Positions 1 to 10,520 of a stretch of DNA of 64,000 nt are shown here, piece after piece. The DNA lies in assembly GCF_033118175.1 (NCBI RefSeq), contig NC_083694.1, forward strand, positions 38,463,608 through 38,527,607, given 5' to 3'. The notes beneath the pieces are model-generated. The model did no database searches, was not told where the DNA came from, and worked only from the letters and a program-made list of their open reading frames with translations. Both the position numbers and the translations under genes were made by a program. This stretch comes from Dama dama (taxonomy: Eukaryota; Chordata; Mammalia; Artiodactyla; Cervidae). Within the stretch, counting starts at the first letter, position 1. The number at the start of each line of letters is the position of its first letter.

Positions 1-89
1 TAAGCTCTGGGAGTTGGTGATGGACAGGGAAGCCTAGTGACTCCCATGGAGTCGCAAAGAGTCAGACACGAGTGAGCGACTGAACAGAA
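1..89 (+). repeat. BovB LINE 3' tail, cut by the window edge
   Basis: The terminal BovB signature is present: a 'gagttggtgatggacaggga' stretch followed by the 'gtcgcaaagagtc' block and 'gagcgactgaac'. The element runs 5' to 3' on the plus strand and starts before coordinate 1. It is a non-coding remnant. Confidence 0.85.
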
Positions 90-679
90 GTCAATTTGAA
101 ATACCAAAACACATCATTTTTAAAACTCAGATTTGAAATTTTAGCTTGACAGCACACTATGGAAAACATGGCTTACTGAATGTGCAAGAATGATTCATAA
201 GGGGAACAGCAAATGTTTGGATGCGTACATGTTTTCCACAGGAACTAGCACTTAAGTGTTTACTCACCTGACTTACTCCATCTGCACCTTATTTGTTTAA
301 AGAACTTTTTAAAAGCAGCTAGAGCTAATCAATCTAGCAGCTCAGTAAATTATACCAAATGTCAAATTCTTAGAATTGGAAGGAATAGAGCTTTAGAATA
401 TTGCCATTAATAAAAGTCATCATAACTGACGTTTTCAGAAATAGAACACTTTATCTAAATGAAGTCTGTAAGACTGCCTGAATGCATCCAACCCCTGAAA
501 AGTGAATGGGTGTGTCTGAAGAGGGTGGTGATGGGGTCTGTGTCCTTAGCCTCTACTCCCACCCCTAGCCCCAGGCCTCTACACTCTTATTGCGTGAAGG
601 GCCTCCCTCTCCTGTGATCAAAACCAAGCAGGTCTGGGTGCTGCATCCTCTGAGGACCTGCTTTGTGACTTGTTTGCTT

Positions 680-919
680 ATTTATTTATTTGGCTGCATT
701 GGGTCTTAGTTGTGGCACATGGGGTCTTCACTGAGTCATCAGGACCTTTTGTTGAGATGCAAGGACTCTCTAGCTGTGACATGGAGACTCAGAAGTTGCA
801 GTGCACGGGCTTAGTTGCTCTGCAACATGTGGGATCTTAGTTCCCCGACCAGAGCATCAACCCTGCATCCCCTGCACTGCCGGGTGGATTCTTAACCACT
901 GGGCCACCAAGGAAGTCCC
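680..919 (-). repeat. CHR-2-type tRNA-derived SINE with target duplication
   Basis: Read on the minus strand it starts with a tRNA-like head ('gggacttccttggtggccca', then a B-box-like 'ggttgatgctc') and runs to an AT-rich end at 680, where the plus strand reads tttatttattt. It is flanked by a 14-bp direct repeat with one mismatch: TGACTTGTTTGCTT at 666-679 and TGATTTGTTTGCTT at 920-933. That fits insertion by L1-type reverse transcription. The sequence matches the CHR-2 family shared by ruminants, whales and hippos more than Bov-tA, because it lacks the BovB-derived 3' half. The frame at 801-1121 that crosses it is not a gene. Confidence 0.8.
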
Positions 920-2269
920 TGATTTGTTTGCTTTCAAACTGTTTATTCAGACTGGAAGTTTCATACAATCTTTTACGACTGAACAGAGTAATGGTCAAGG
1001 TGAAGTAGAAAAGGAGAAAGAGGGACCAGGAGAAAATGCTTCAAAAAGGGATGAGGACACTGAAGACCAGCAACTCATGAGAAAGAAAGTTTATGTACCG
1101 TTGCCTTACTCACAGGAATAAACAGGGTGTGTTTCAGGCCCTGAGGTTGGACTTGAGACCCTGAAAGGGTCACGGAGCCAGCCACCACATACCCTCTTCT
1201 CCAGGTACCAACCTTTCTGGGGAGGAGCCTCCTGCTCGAAATAAGTCATGGTCTGGAGAGTGTGGCGAGAGCCGAATGGAAGCCCGGTGTGACCAGAGCT
1301 TTCTGTCTCTCCCACAAGTCGTACCCCAGCCCCTTCTCTGTACCCCAGCTCAACACACACACAGACGCTAAATGGCTAGACTGAAGGCCATGAGCCCATG
1401 TGGGAGCAGGGGAGCCAGAGCTGCCGCTTCTGAAGGGGGCTGGGAGGTTGAGAAGGGGTTGCCCATCGGGGGACTCCTCTCTGCCCAGCCAGAGGAAGGG
1501 CTGGGAGTTGGTAACAACCCAGGAACTCTTGGGGCACAGGAATGTTGATCATCTCCCCGTGGACGGACACTAGAAAGTTACTGACCAGGGTCATGTTCTC
1601 CCAGGGTGGGGGGAAGTGACAACGGGACAGCTGCCTGGTGGTACTGGGGGGCCAGGCACCATCTGTACTTTTGCAGGAAGGAAAAGAGCAGTGGGGCCTG
1701 GAACTCTGGAAACGGGCCAGGGGCCTGGCTCCCTATGGATGGTCCAGTCCGGGGTTGACACTCAGCGCTGAAGCAGCTCAGAACCTTCTGACCAAGGCGA
1801 TCAACTCTGTGCACCAGCTCAAATTCCATGGAGATCTTCTCCAAAGCAGTTTTTACTGTGTGGCTTTCATTATTTCAGTCCCAAGTCTTAGGTTCTGTTG
1901 ACCTAGAAACATATCACCTACTCTTTCTCATCTTCTGACCAGTGGGTGTTTTTTTATGGTTTGTCTTCAAATTTAACCTGGGCTTTCTCAGAAGTCAAGG
2001 CTACCTCTCGGAGAACCTACCCTCTGCAAACAAGAGACAGTACCTTCCTTTTCAACTTGGGTGGAACTGGCTCTGGCCTAGGGTTCCAATGTCCTCAAGA
2101 CACTCATGGATTTTAAGGCCGAGGAAGACACTGCTCTTTGTTCTGGCTCTTGCCACAACACCCGAGTATAAAGCCAGAGCAGGAATGAGGCAAGGAGAAC
2201 ATCTATGTGTCCAAATGAGGATTAGGTCCCAAGGTGTCCTTTCTGTCCGGACAGGAAGGAAACAGAACC

Positions 2270-2470
2270 CAAGCTGGCAGCGAAGTGATCGCCTTCGGTG
2301 CCCTCAACAAGAGGTATGTTTCTGCCTGTTCCCATGACGTTCAACCTGGTGACAAAAGATTCTTCTTTACTTGGTGATAAGAAGGTCAAGCTGCCTTATA
2401 ATTAAGTGCCGCCGGTGTGAACATGAATGGGACGGATTGCCACAGTCCATCAACCCTTGGCAAACTGGTT
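2270..2470. promoter_or_regulatory. Candidate conserved non-coding element (weak)
   Basis: This non-repetitive stretch keeps about eight CpG dinucleotides and a homeodomain-like TAATTA core at about 2399-2404 ('cttataattaagtgccgccgg'). CpG retention and a lack of repeat homology are the only grounds; no conservation data are available here. It could equally be ordinary intron. Confidence 0.2.
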
Positions 2471-2544
2471 TGTTTGGTCTGGACAGCAAACAACATTCCA
2501 CACTACTGGATTTTCTTTTTTTTTTTCTCCCAGATCCCCTGCGG

Positions 2545-2568
2545 CCCCATCACCCCACCCCCACCCCC
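2545..2568 (-). other. G-quadruplex-forming motif on the minus strand
   Basis: The plus strand has four C-runs (4, 4, 5 and 5 C) separated by loops of 4, 1 and 1 nt. The minus strand, which is the VPS13D coding strand, therefore carries a short-loop G4 motif within the intronic RNA. A T-rich tract at 2512-2526 lies just beside it. Folding is inferred from the pattern only. Confidence 0.6.
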
Positions 2569-3619
2569 AACCGTTTTTAAAAATTACAATCTGTTCTTCT
2601 GTCTCAAGTTACATTCTGTAAATAATAAGCAACACTGATGAAATGCAAAAAGCTGAAAATTTGTAAAGCAGAAAGATCTGCAGCCTGTTTCACATCTGTG
2701 TCACATTAAACACGCACTCAACAGATCTGCTGATTCCTGTCTAATCAGCACACGAGGCCGACGTGGGCCAGGAGGGCCTTCATGCCACAGGCCACAGTGG
2801 GGCCGAGGGCCACTGGGGGCAGGTGAGGAGGGGCCGAGCCCACGGTGCAGACGACACTTGGCTGCTAGCCTGCTCCGGTCTGGGTCCATGTGTGGCGCAG
2901 ACTGGCGGGTCACAGCTGCAGTGAGGTCATAGGAGAACCACCACTCAGAACCCCTCCTTGCCAGTCATCCGTCGGTGCTGGTGAAGCCGGGTGCATGGCG
3001 GTTAAACGAAATAACATGTTTCAATGATAAAATGTCTCATTTGAAGGAGCTGGCTCCCTATACATTAAGATGACTACAAAATAAAAATAGAACAGAAGGA
3101 AACCAATTAAAGCCCATTTGGGAAAACGCTTAGAGGCTACTAGAGATGTTAGTTGTTCTGCCAGGCAAAATCTGATCCTGTCTTTACCTCTTCCAAGCAT
3201 TTTACACACATGCACGCATATGTACACACGCACATCTGTAGGATGTGTGCAGCCACTCATGCTACCACTAAGAAAACTGGCAGAGCATAAGAAGAAACTG
3301 GCACGTTTTAAACTTGTGGCATCGTGTGAGTCCCCAGATGATTGCAAGGCTCTGTGTTGGGGGGAATAAACCACATTCAGACTCAACATGGGGTCTTAAA
3401 GCAGAGGAGCACATGAACCTCTAAGGATACTCTTTGGAAAAACAGCGAATTGCCACCTCCACCACCTGCTCTCTTACATCTGCACTTGCCCTTCAAACTT
3501 AGGTGAGAAGACACTAAGACCAACAGTGCTGGACCCCCAGGGTCCACAGTTTGTCTCAATGGCTGCATTTATTTAGTGTTGACTCTAAGCTTCACAAGAT
3601 TCTTCTAAGGATGTGTTTT

Positions 3620-3725
3620 ATTAGCAGTCCATTTCACAGAGGAGGAAACCATGCCTGAGAGAGATTATCAAGTTTGTCCAAGGCCATTCGGCTGGTAAGT
3701 GGCAAAATCCAACTTGACCTTGGGT
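3620..3725 (-). repeat. MIR SINE fragment
   Basis: The plus strand shows the reverse complement of the MIR core: a 'ccatttcacagaggaggaaac' type block, then 'caaggccattcggctggtaag' and 'gtggcaaaatcc'. It is diverged, as expected for this ancient mammalian family. Confidence 0.6.
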
Positions 3726-3814
3726 CTTTATGTTAGTCTCAGACACGGTAAACTTCTTATCAGCATGACTGTTGGTGAAAATCTCTTTAATACATACTCT
3801 GAGTTCATCACTGT

Positions 3815-3925
3815 GTTAAGCAATCTGAAGATCCTGGAGGGACACCAAAGAAGGCAATAACATGATCTCAAGAAGCTTACAGTCCAACTGGGAAGGTGTT
3901 TGTACCTAGACCGTGTTATCAGTGA
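3815..3925 (+). repeat. L2 LINE 3' fragment (old)
   Basis: The phrase order 'aggcaataacatgatctcaa', 'gaagcttacagtccaactgg' resembles the L2 3' region (gene-desert filler in mammals). Diverged, with uncertain ends. Confidence 0.45.
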
Positions 3926-4190
3926 TGGGAGAGCTAAGGAGGCCTGGCTCTACACACTACAGAGGACATGGCTCCTGGCAAGGCCCCTGTATTCAAGTAG
4001 GGCCCTGACCGAAGGCAGAGCAAGGTTTTTATTAATACAGCAATGTATAGCATCAGTACTAACCTCCCAAGTTTAATAGTAGGAACTGGTGGTAAACCAA
4101 TACTAAGAAAGGGGAAATAAATAAGACAAAAGTCAGTCAGCAGACCACCCCACGTACAATCTAAAAACATCTGATTGAAGCCTCATTCTT

Positions 4191-4367
4191 TTTTTAATTG
4201 GAGTATAACTAATGTGTTAAGTTTCTGCTGTACATCAACGTGAATCAGCTATAAGAATACATGTATCTCTTCCCTCTTGATTCTCCCTCCCACCTCCCCC
4301 CAATCTCACCTCTCTAGGTTATCACGGAGCACTGAGCTGAGTTCCCTGCCCTATATACTAGCTTGGC
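4191..4367 (-). repeat. L1 3' end, antisense, with target duplication
   Basis: This is the L1 3' untranslated end in reverse orientation: a T-run at the left, then the 'gtttctgctgtacatcaacg' and 'gaatcagctataagaatacat' blocks and 'ctctaggttatcacggagca'. A 15-bp direct repeat with one mismatch flanks it (TGAAGCCTCATTCTT at 4176-4190, TGAAGCCTCGTTCTT at 4368-4382). The short length shows strong 5' truncation. Confidence 0.85.
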
Positions 4368-4899
4368 TGAAGCCTCGTTCTTAATGGGAAAGCAATGGAC
4401 TGAAGAACAGTAAGCAGTGTCAGTTCTTTATAGTCATGATGCACACTTTGACTTCATTAATGGAATTTGCCAAGTGACTAATCTAAATTTTATTAATATT
4501 TAGAAGAAAGATATACACCAATGTGAATGATAAACTGGTAAAATGACAACTACTGGAAGGGTAGGATCAAGACAGGATAAAAATAAACAAAAACAAACAC
4601 ATTCAAAAGGAAGAGAAATTCTGACCTCAGGGGTTTAAAAAGAACTGGGGTGAAAATATGCAAGTATAATTCACAAAGGAAAAACTCTAAGTGGCAAAAT
4701 GAAATATGAAAAGATGATGTAATACCCTAGTGATGGAAGAAATACAAGTAGTATCACTGAAAACATTCCCTCTCAGATCAGCAGAGACTCAAACAGTAAC
4801 AGTGCCTTGCTTGTAGTACAGCATCTATATTATAAACTTCTCAACAGAATTCTGAATTAATAAATGAATGAACAGCCAAAGCTTGTGGAGGGTCAGAGA

Positions 4900-5300
4900 A
4901 GGGTCTTCTCAAGCACATGGGGTGGGAATACAGGTGTTTCAGTTCCCTAGAAGGCAATCTGGTAATGCATTTCAAAGGGGAAAATGCATTTACCCTTAAC
5001 CCAGCAATTCTATTTTTAGAAATTTACCCTAAAGAGAGAATTATACAAATGTGAAAAGATACATGTAAAAGATGCTCATAATGGCAAAAAAATTAGAAAC
5101 ATACATCAAGAAAGGACTAGCTGAGTACTGGGTTGGCTAAAGTTTGTTTCGGTTTTTCCATAACATCTGATCAGAAAAATATGAATGAATTTTTTGACCA
5201 ATCCAATATATTGGTGTATATGTGCAATTTAGTATTATGAAAATGTTAAAAATGACTTACTAATACTACCTAATGTTAAAAACAATTTACTTACTAGGCC
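4900..5300 (+). repeat. Old L1 fragment interrupted by a mariner element
   Basis: The text around 4995-5110 follows the L1 ORF2-end pattern ('cccagcaattctatttttag', then 'aatttaccctaaagagagaa', then the 'gatgctcataatggcaaaa' block). It seems to resume after the mariner miniature element at 5207. It is heavily diverged, so both boundaries are approximate. Confidence 0.6.
5128..5206. mobile_element. Mariner-derived miniature inverted-repeat element
   Basis: A 79-bp element whose two halves are imperfect inverted repeats. The left end is 'ctgggttggctaaagtttg' and the right end is 'tttttgaccaatccaa'. TA dinucleotides flank it at 5126-5127 and 5207-5208, the mariner target duplication. The terminal sequence matches the ruminant mariner family known from cattle. 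With no transposase it is a non-autonomous internal-deletion copy. It lies in an older L1 fragment. Confidence 0.8.
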
Positions 5301-8243
5301 ATCAATAATTGTGCCTCTATGATTCATCTAATGTCACATATACATATGTATTTGTATGTGAGTGTGTGCACATATACATACATACATACTAAGGTATCTG
5401 GTCAGGGTTACACTATGAGCCTTTTGGTGATTATTAACAGCCAAGTAGGACTGAGTTATTTTACGTTTCTTTTTAAAAACAGAAATAATAGTACCTATTC
5501 TCATTGGCTTGCTATAAGAATCACAGATTGTGAATTATCTTGGAAGTGTTCATACAGTATGAGGGCTCATATACTGTTTGGATATGAGAACAGCTCAGGT
5601 TTGTAGATAATCTTTAAACTCACAAGACAGAACTACTTTTTAAAAATATGACTTAGGGAGCAGTCAGGCACAAACACCAAAACGTCTAAAGTACACCCAA
5701 GAAGCAAAGCATGAGTACCAACTGCAATGATCACATATTGAAGATAAGCATGGGTTGGGTACAGGCTAGTTAAGGAGTGAGATTGGCCTGTCTTCGTCTG
5801 GAATGGCTTTTTTCTGCATGAAGTTTTCTCCAGAGGAAAAGGCCATGAACTGGCCATTACTATCACTTCTCCCTGGACCGGGAGGCCTGGCCCTGAGCTA
5901 CAATGTATGGTGGTAGGGCCGTGGATGTTGCTTTGTTGACCCGAGGGTCCTCTGCAGGGGGCTTCCTTTCTAGCACATTTCACTCATTTTTCCAGCACTG
6001 TCTTGCTTTCTGAACCTGAGCAGCAGAAGAGAGGTCACCTCTTGCTTGTGGTAAATGGCTAGCTCGGAGTAAGGAGGTGGGGCAAAGAGGGGGTGGGCAT
6101 GGGTTAGGCGGGACCAAAACAGACCCAGGTGCTCAAAGCACTTACCCTAAAGAGCCCCAGAAGGCAGGACACCAACTCCAAGAATGGGTAAAAGCAAAAG
6201 CACTCTGCCCCCACAGCTTGCCCCAAACCTTCTTCCTGCTAACCCGGGGAGAGAGAACATCTGGACCTAGTTGTGAGGCTCTCCAGCTGCAGAGCCACTA
6301 GAGTGAAGTTCGTGTTTCACTGGAAATTGCATTTCAGGGGCTTACAGGCTGTCCTTTCTGATTCTCATCAGAGTGAAGTACAACCTAGAAGACAAGCTGG
6401 TTCAGAGACCAAATCAGCTTTCCTTTGAAATGCTCTCCTCTCCTCTCCCGATTCCCCCTTTGAAAACAGACTTAATGGTCCCAGTGGTGAGAAATCAAAA
6501 ATATGAAAGAAAGAAAAGGGCATGGTGTCATCTCAGGTGTTTCTGCGCCTTCATAAAACTCAGACCCATGCCCTGGGTCACAGCTGCACCGCACCTTCAG
6601 AGCATTTGCTCTCCGAGGAAACAAGAGCCAATGAGGCTGAGTTCATGTGAGTCACTGGCGTGGGGCTTTCCTCTATCGGAGTGGAAAAAATGTGAATTGA
6701 AAATGTACTAGAACTTGCTGAGAGCCAAGGAGGCAGAGGGAAAAGATGCTAGAGCCTTTCAGACAGAGCAGGTAGCAGAACAAACAGCCTTCCAACCCCA
6801 GTCTGGGGCTAGCCACTGCTTATGCTCCATCATGGGCATTTGTAGTTGGCCTCTTTGGGCTTTGGGACACAAGCCTGCCAGCAGCCCCAACCAGTCAGCA
6901 GTGGGCGCTGGCCTGCCTGCCTGGGCCTCGCTGGGCCTCTGAGAGGAGCAGGTGCATCAGGGGGCTTGTCCAGAGAAACAGAGGCTACAGCACTGCTTTC
7001 TGCCACGCTAATGCAAAAACACAACCCCTCCTCTAGCTGCTCCTGTCCACCGAGGGACTTTCTCCCTGTGGACCTGGGGGCAGAGGCAGTTAGGGCAGGC
7101 ATGTGGCTTTCCAAAGAACAAGTTCCTTGGGGTGGAGAGAAGCCGGTAGGCCTGGGACACCCCTAATGCTGCCAAAGGAAGGTGAGTCGCACATAAGCCA
7201 AGAGGTGACTCTGGAGTCGCTGCTCTGCGCTGCTTCCCTTTCGAAGGATCACTCGGATGCAAGCTGCTCAGACCACGCTTCCTTCTGCATGCTACATAAA
7301 GCACTGGAATTTTCTAGTGCTCTCTGTCTTAAGATCTCTGCAGATAAGAATCTCTATAAATTTCACTTCATGGATCATCTGGCCACCTCATGGCATCTTT
7401 AATCACTGTTAAACGGAACAAAATAATTCAAAAGAGCAGAATTTCTTCCTACAATTGAACCACTCTATACCCCCGAGGATTTCTCTCTTTATATCCCCAA
7501 AGACCAGCCACAGCATAGCTCCTGGATGCCACAACAGCTCAAGTACATGACAAAGAGAACCCCCAAACATGTGCCCATTAAAAGACATCCAGCCCAGTAC
7601 CAAGGTCTGCTAAACCTTGGGTTTAGCAATCATTTCACAGAATCCAAACCATGGAGAGAGCTCCATCCAGGGACTACCAGAACCTGTTTCCAGGCTTTTA
7701 AAGCACCCTGACTAGAGAAGCCTAACTAGATAGGATGGCTATCTGGCCATCTCAGGGGTGGCCAGCCCCGTAGCCTCCTCTACTTCTAGAAACCTTTTCT
7801 CAGAACCCTAAACACCAAAATAAACAGGCGTTACCCTTGGCCACTAAAAGATGGTCACAGCACTCTGTGCACATACTTAGATGTTCTCATCTCCTTCCAT
7901 GGCCTCCTGTAGTGTGTCCCGGTCGAGAGTTCCCAGGCCACCAGCTGGTGAAGATGGCGTTGGCTGGATGGCAGAGCAAAGACAAGTTGGAACTTGCACG
8001 TGTGAGTGCTATGTTATGAAAGTAGAGAATTCTGAACTTGGAAGGATACAGTGATTAATCACTAGGGGAGGGCCTGAGATGCAGAAGAGAGGACCAAGGG
8101 CAGCACAGCTCCTGGACACAACACTTGGCTGCTCGGTTCTCCAAGCAGGCCGTCTGCCACCTCTGGGTTAAGCTGGTAGGGGTGAGAGACTGTGACCAGC
8201 ACACTTCAGGCGGTGAGATCCAGGGTGAAGTGTGTGTGTGTGT

Positions 8244-8450
8244 AGCATATTCAGTGGCTCAGTCGAGTCCAACTCTTTGAGACCCCATGGACTGCAGCCC
8301 ATCAGGCTCCTCTGTCCATGGAATTATCCTGGCAAGGATACTGTTGCCTTTTCCTTCTCCAGTGGACCTTCCTGGCCCAGGGATTGAATCAGCATCTCCT
8401 GAGGCTCCTGCACTGGCAGACAGATTATCACTGCACCACTTGGGTAGCCC
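8244..8450 (-). repeat. Bov-tA SINE
   Basis: In antisense it reads 'cagtcgagtccaactctttg', 'ccatcaggctcctctgtcca', and ends in the tRNA-derived head ('cactgcaccacttgggtagc'). A short (GT)n at 8229-8243 sits at its 3' side. It is more diverged than the copies near 13 kb. Confidence 0.9.
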
Positions 8451-8769
8451 AGGGAAGTCTAGGGTAAAGAACACCTCTCTAATAACTACAATAGTGTCTT
8501 TCCCCAGATATTCTGGGTCATAGGAAGTATCCAATTCCTATCCTCCACATTTAGGAGTCAAAAGGAAGTGGATCTGAGACCTGGTAAGAGGACTCAGGTT
8601 TAAATCATGGGGCTTTTTGATGGGAGAGACCAAGAAATGATCGAGAAATAGCACAGAAGTTAGACATGTGTGCTCTGCGTTCAGACTTTCAAAGTCTAGT
8701 TCCCCTTCTCATTACCGCTGAAATCTTAAACAAGTTGTGTAAATGCTCTGTGCCTCAACTTCATTGTGC

Positions 8770-8973
8770 TGTTTTTGTTGTTTAGTCATCCAGTCGTGTC
8801 CAACTCTTTGCGACCCTGTGCGCTGTAGCCCACCAGGCTCCTCTGTCCACGGGATTTCCCAGGCAAAAATCCTGGAGTGGGTTGCCATTTCCTTTCCATG
8901 GGATCTTCCCGACCCAGGGACTGAATCCACAGCTCCTGCATTGGCAGGTGAGTTCTTTGCCACTGAGCCACCC
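8770..8973 (-). repeat. Bov-tA SINE
   Basis: Full-length antisense copy: 'gtttagtcatccagtcgtgt' at the left, the 'ccaccaggctcctctgtcca' block in the middle, and the tRNA-derived head ending 'tttgccactgagccaccc'. CTCAACTT on the left and CTCAATTT on the right may be a degenerate target duplication. Confidence 0.92.
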
Positions 8974-9439
8974 TCAATTTACCCATCTGTATCCACTGAC
9001 CATAGCCTGTCTGTTGCAGACCAGTAGTTCTCTGAAAGGACAGAAATACACGTCTTGCTGGATGGTATGGACAAAGGACAGGCAGGCTCCCAGTATGGCC
9101 AAAGGATGTGACTGGCTGATGGCTAGGACTAAACTACTCCCTTAATGCTTCTCCTCGGGTGTCTGAAGACAGACAGCCCTTTCTTTCTGACTGTACTAAA
9201 CACCACTGCTTTGTTGGTCTGTCCATAGACTCAGGGCAGCATTACTACAAGGACCAGGCTTTTCCAGGTCCTGCTCTCCCAGATGAGGGTGGTGTGAAGC
9301 TGACAGGCAGCAGGCTGGGCTAACAGGCTTTTCATGGGACAGTCTCCCACCTGCTCTGGTTTAGCGATCAGGCTCGGGAGTAGAGAGGGCCAGAAAGTGA
9401 GGCTGTCAGCAGGCTTCAAGGAGGCTGGGAGGCAGGGAA

Positions 9440-10520
9440 AGGAAACAACCATCCCGAGTCTCAGAGACTCGACAGGAGTGTTCCACCCCACACCGGTGGC
9501 ATCCGACCGCCTCTGCCACCGGCGCGGCCTCCTCCTCCGAGACGGGTAGGTTTCCTGTTGTGTCAGCCCCGCTTCCTTTGGCAACATTATCCTGCAAACA
9601 GAGAGCTACTTTGAATAAAGCACTAAGGTGTCCCGTTTCTGACCTGGGAGGAGGGGAGGAGGCGAGGAGGCAGGCAGCTCCATTTCTCCGGAGAGAAGTA
9701 TCGGGCGCCTGGACCCTCTCTAGACAGTGCCTCTTCCCTCTCCCCAGTCCTGAAAAGCCCTGCTTGGAGAAAAGAAACGTGCTGGCTTTCCTGCGTGACC
9801 TCAGATGGGCAAGTTCTGAATGGCAGCTGGGTCTATTACATGCCGTGTGAGAGGGTTAAACAGGACAGCCTCAGCTCTTTATAAACTTTTGCCCTGTGGA
9901 TATGTACTCATTGGCGGTAGTACAAGCTGTATTACACGCCTTAACGATACGGTTCAACTGTCGGTCAGGCTTGGGCCTGGCCCTGGGCCAGACCGCAATC
10001 AATGGGACACAGAACCTCCCCCTTCAGATCATCACGAAGGCTCATATTATCTCCTTTTCGTCGTGCTGGTTAAATTTATGGAGCAGAACCCTGAAGCCGC
10101 ATTCCTCGGCCTGGGCCGGCCCACGCGGCCCTCCCTCCCTTTGTTCGGTACTGTAAGCCAGCCGTGCTCCGGAGGACTGCGGGGTTGTTAGTTCAGGCAC
10201 TGACTGTTTGCTCATGACTGAAATGAAAAGAGTTCAGTGGAAGGGCAAAAGGACAGCCCAAGTGTAAAACCCCATCCCAGCGGGCCCTGGGCCCCTCCAT
10301 ACAGGCCCCGCACTGCTCCTGAATGGACGGTCGCACTTTGTTCTCACAAAAGCAAAATCTGCAGTCTGATCTCTGATAACCCTTCTCTGAAGCTGCAGCC
10401 AAGCCCTCCTGCGGCACCCCTCCCGGGAAGCTCTGGACCCCGGGTACCGCGGAGCACGCGGGCCCCTCACACAGCCCAGACATCAAAAGAAGCCCCTGTT
10501 CCAGGGCATCTTCCGGGCTT
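9440..10520. promoter_or_regulatory. CpG-dense non-repetitive block, candidate enhancer or cryptic promoter
   Basis: No transposon signature is seen across about 1 kb, while CpG is frequent: by eye about 11 in 9440-9550 and about 18 in 9900-10185, against scarce CpG in the flanks. The core at 9870-10110 carries homeobox, GATA and CDX-like words ('ctttataaac', 'caatcaatgg', 'attatctcc', 'aaatttatgg') and a CCGG-rich end. Frames at 9820-10191 and 9896-10156 are both open on the plus strand but look unlike protein. I infer a constrained regulatory element in the VPS13D intron. A CpG island serving an unannotated transcript is the alternative. Confidence 0.4.

Larger units (their letters stand above)
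90..5127. other. Intronic sequence, mostly single copy
   Basis: Apart from the repeats listed separately (CHR-2 SINE, MIR, L2, L1 ends) I recognise no gene here. The open frames at 801-1121, 1942-2337 and 3021-3389 overlap frames on the other strand or run through a SINE, show no domain and are not flanked by sensible splice sites. Base composition swings from AT-rich (90-480, 4400-5100) to GC-richer (1100-1800, 2700-3000). A CpG-retaining patch at 2270-2470 is noted separately. Confidence 0.6.
5207..9439. other. Intronic sequence, single copy plus two SINEs
   Basis: Holds the two minus-strand Bov-tA copies listed below and a decayed TA/CA-type simple repeat at 5337-5390. The frames at 5633-5983, 6373-6711 and 6846-7166 overlap frames on the opposite strand and show no domain, so I call no gene. 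6600-7200 is somewhat GC-richer but CpG-poor. Confidence 0.6.

Noticed and set aside
9820..10191. 123-codon plus-strand frame in the CpG-rich block as a gene
   Set aside because: Two overlapping frames are open here and neither resembles a known protein; low stop density follows from composition.
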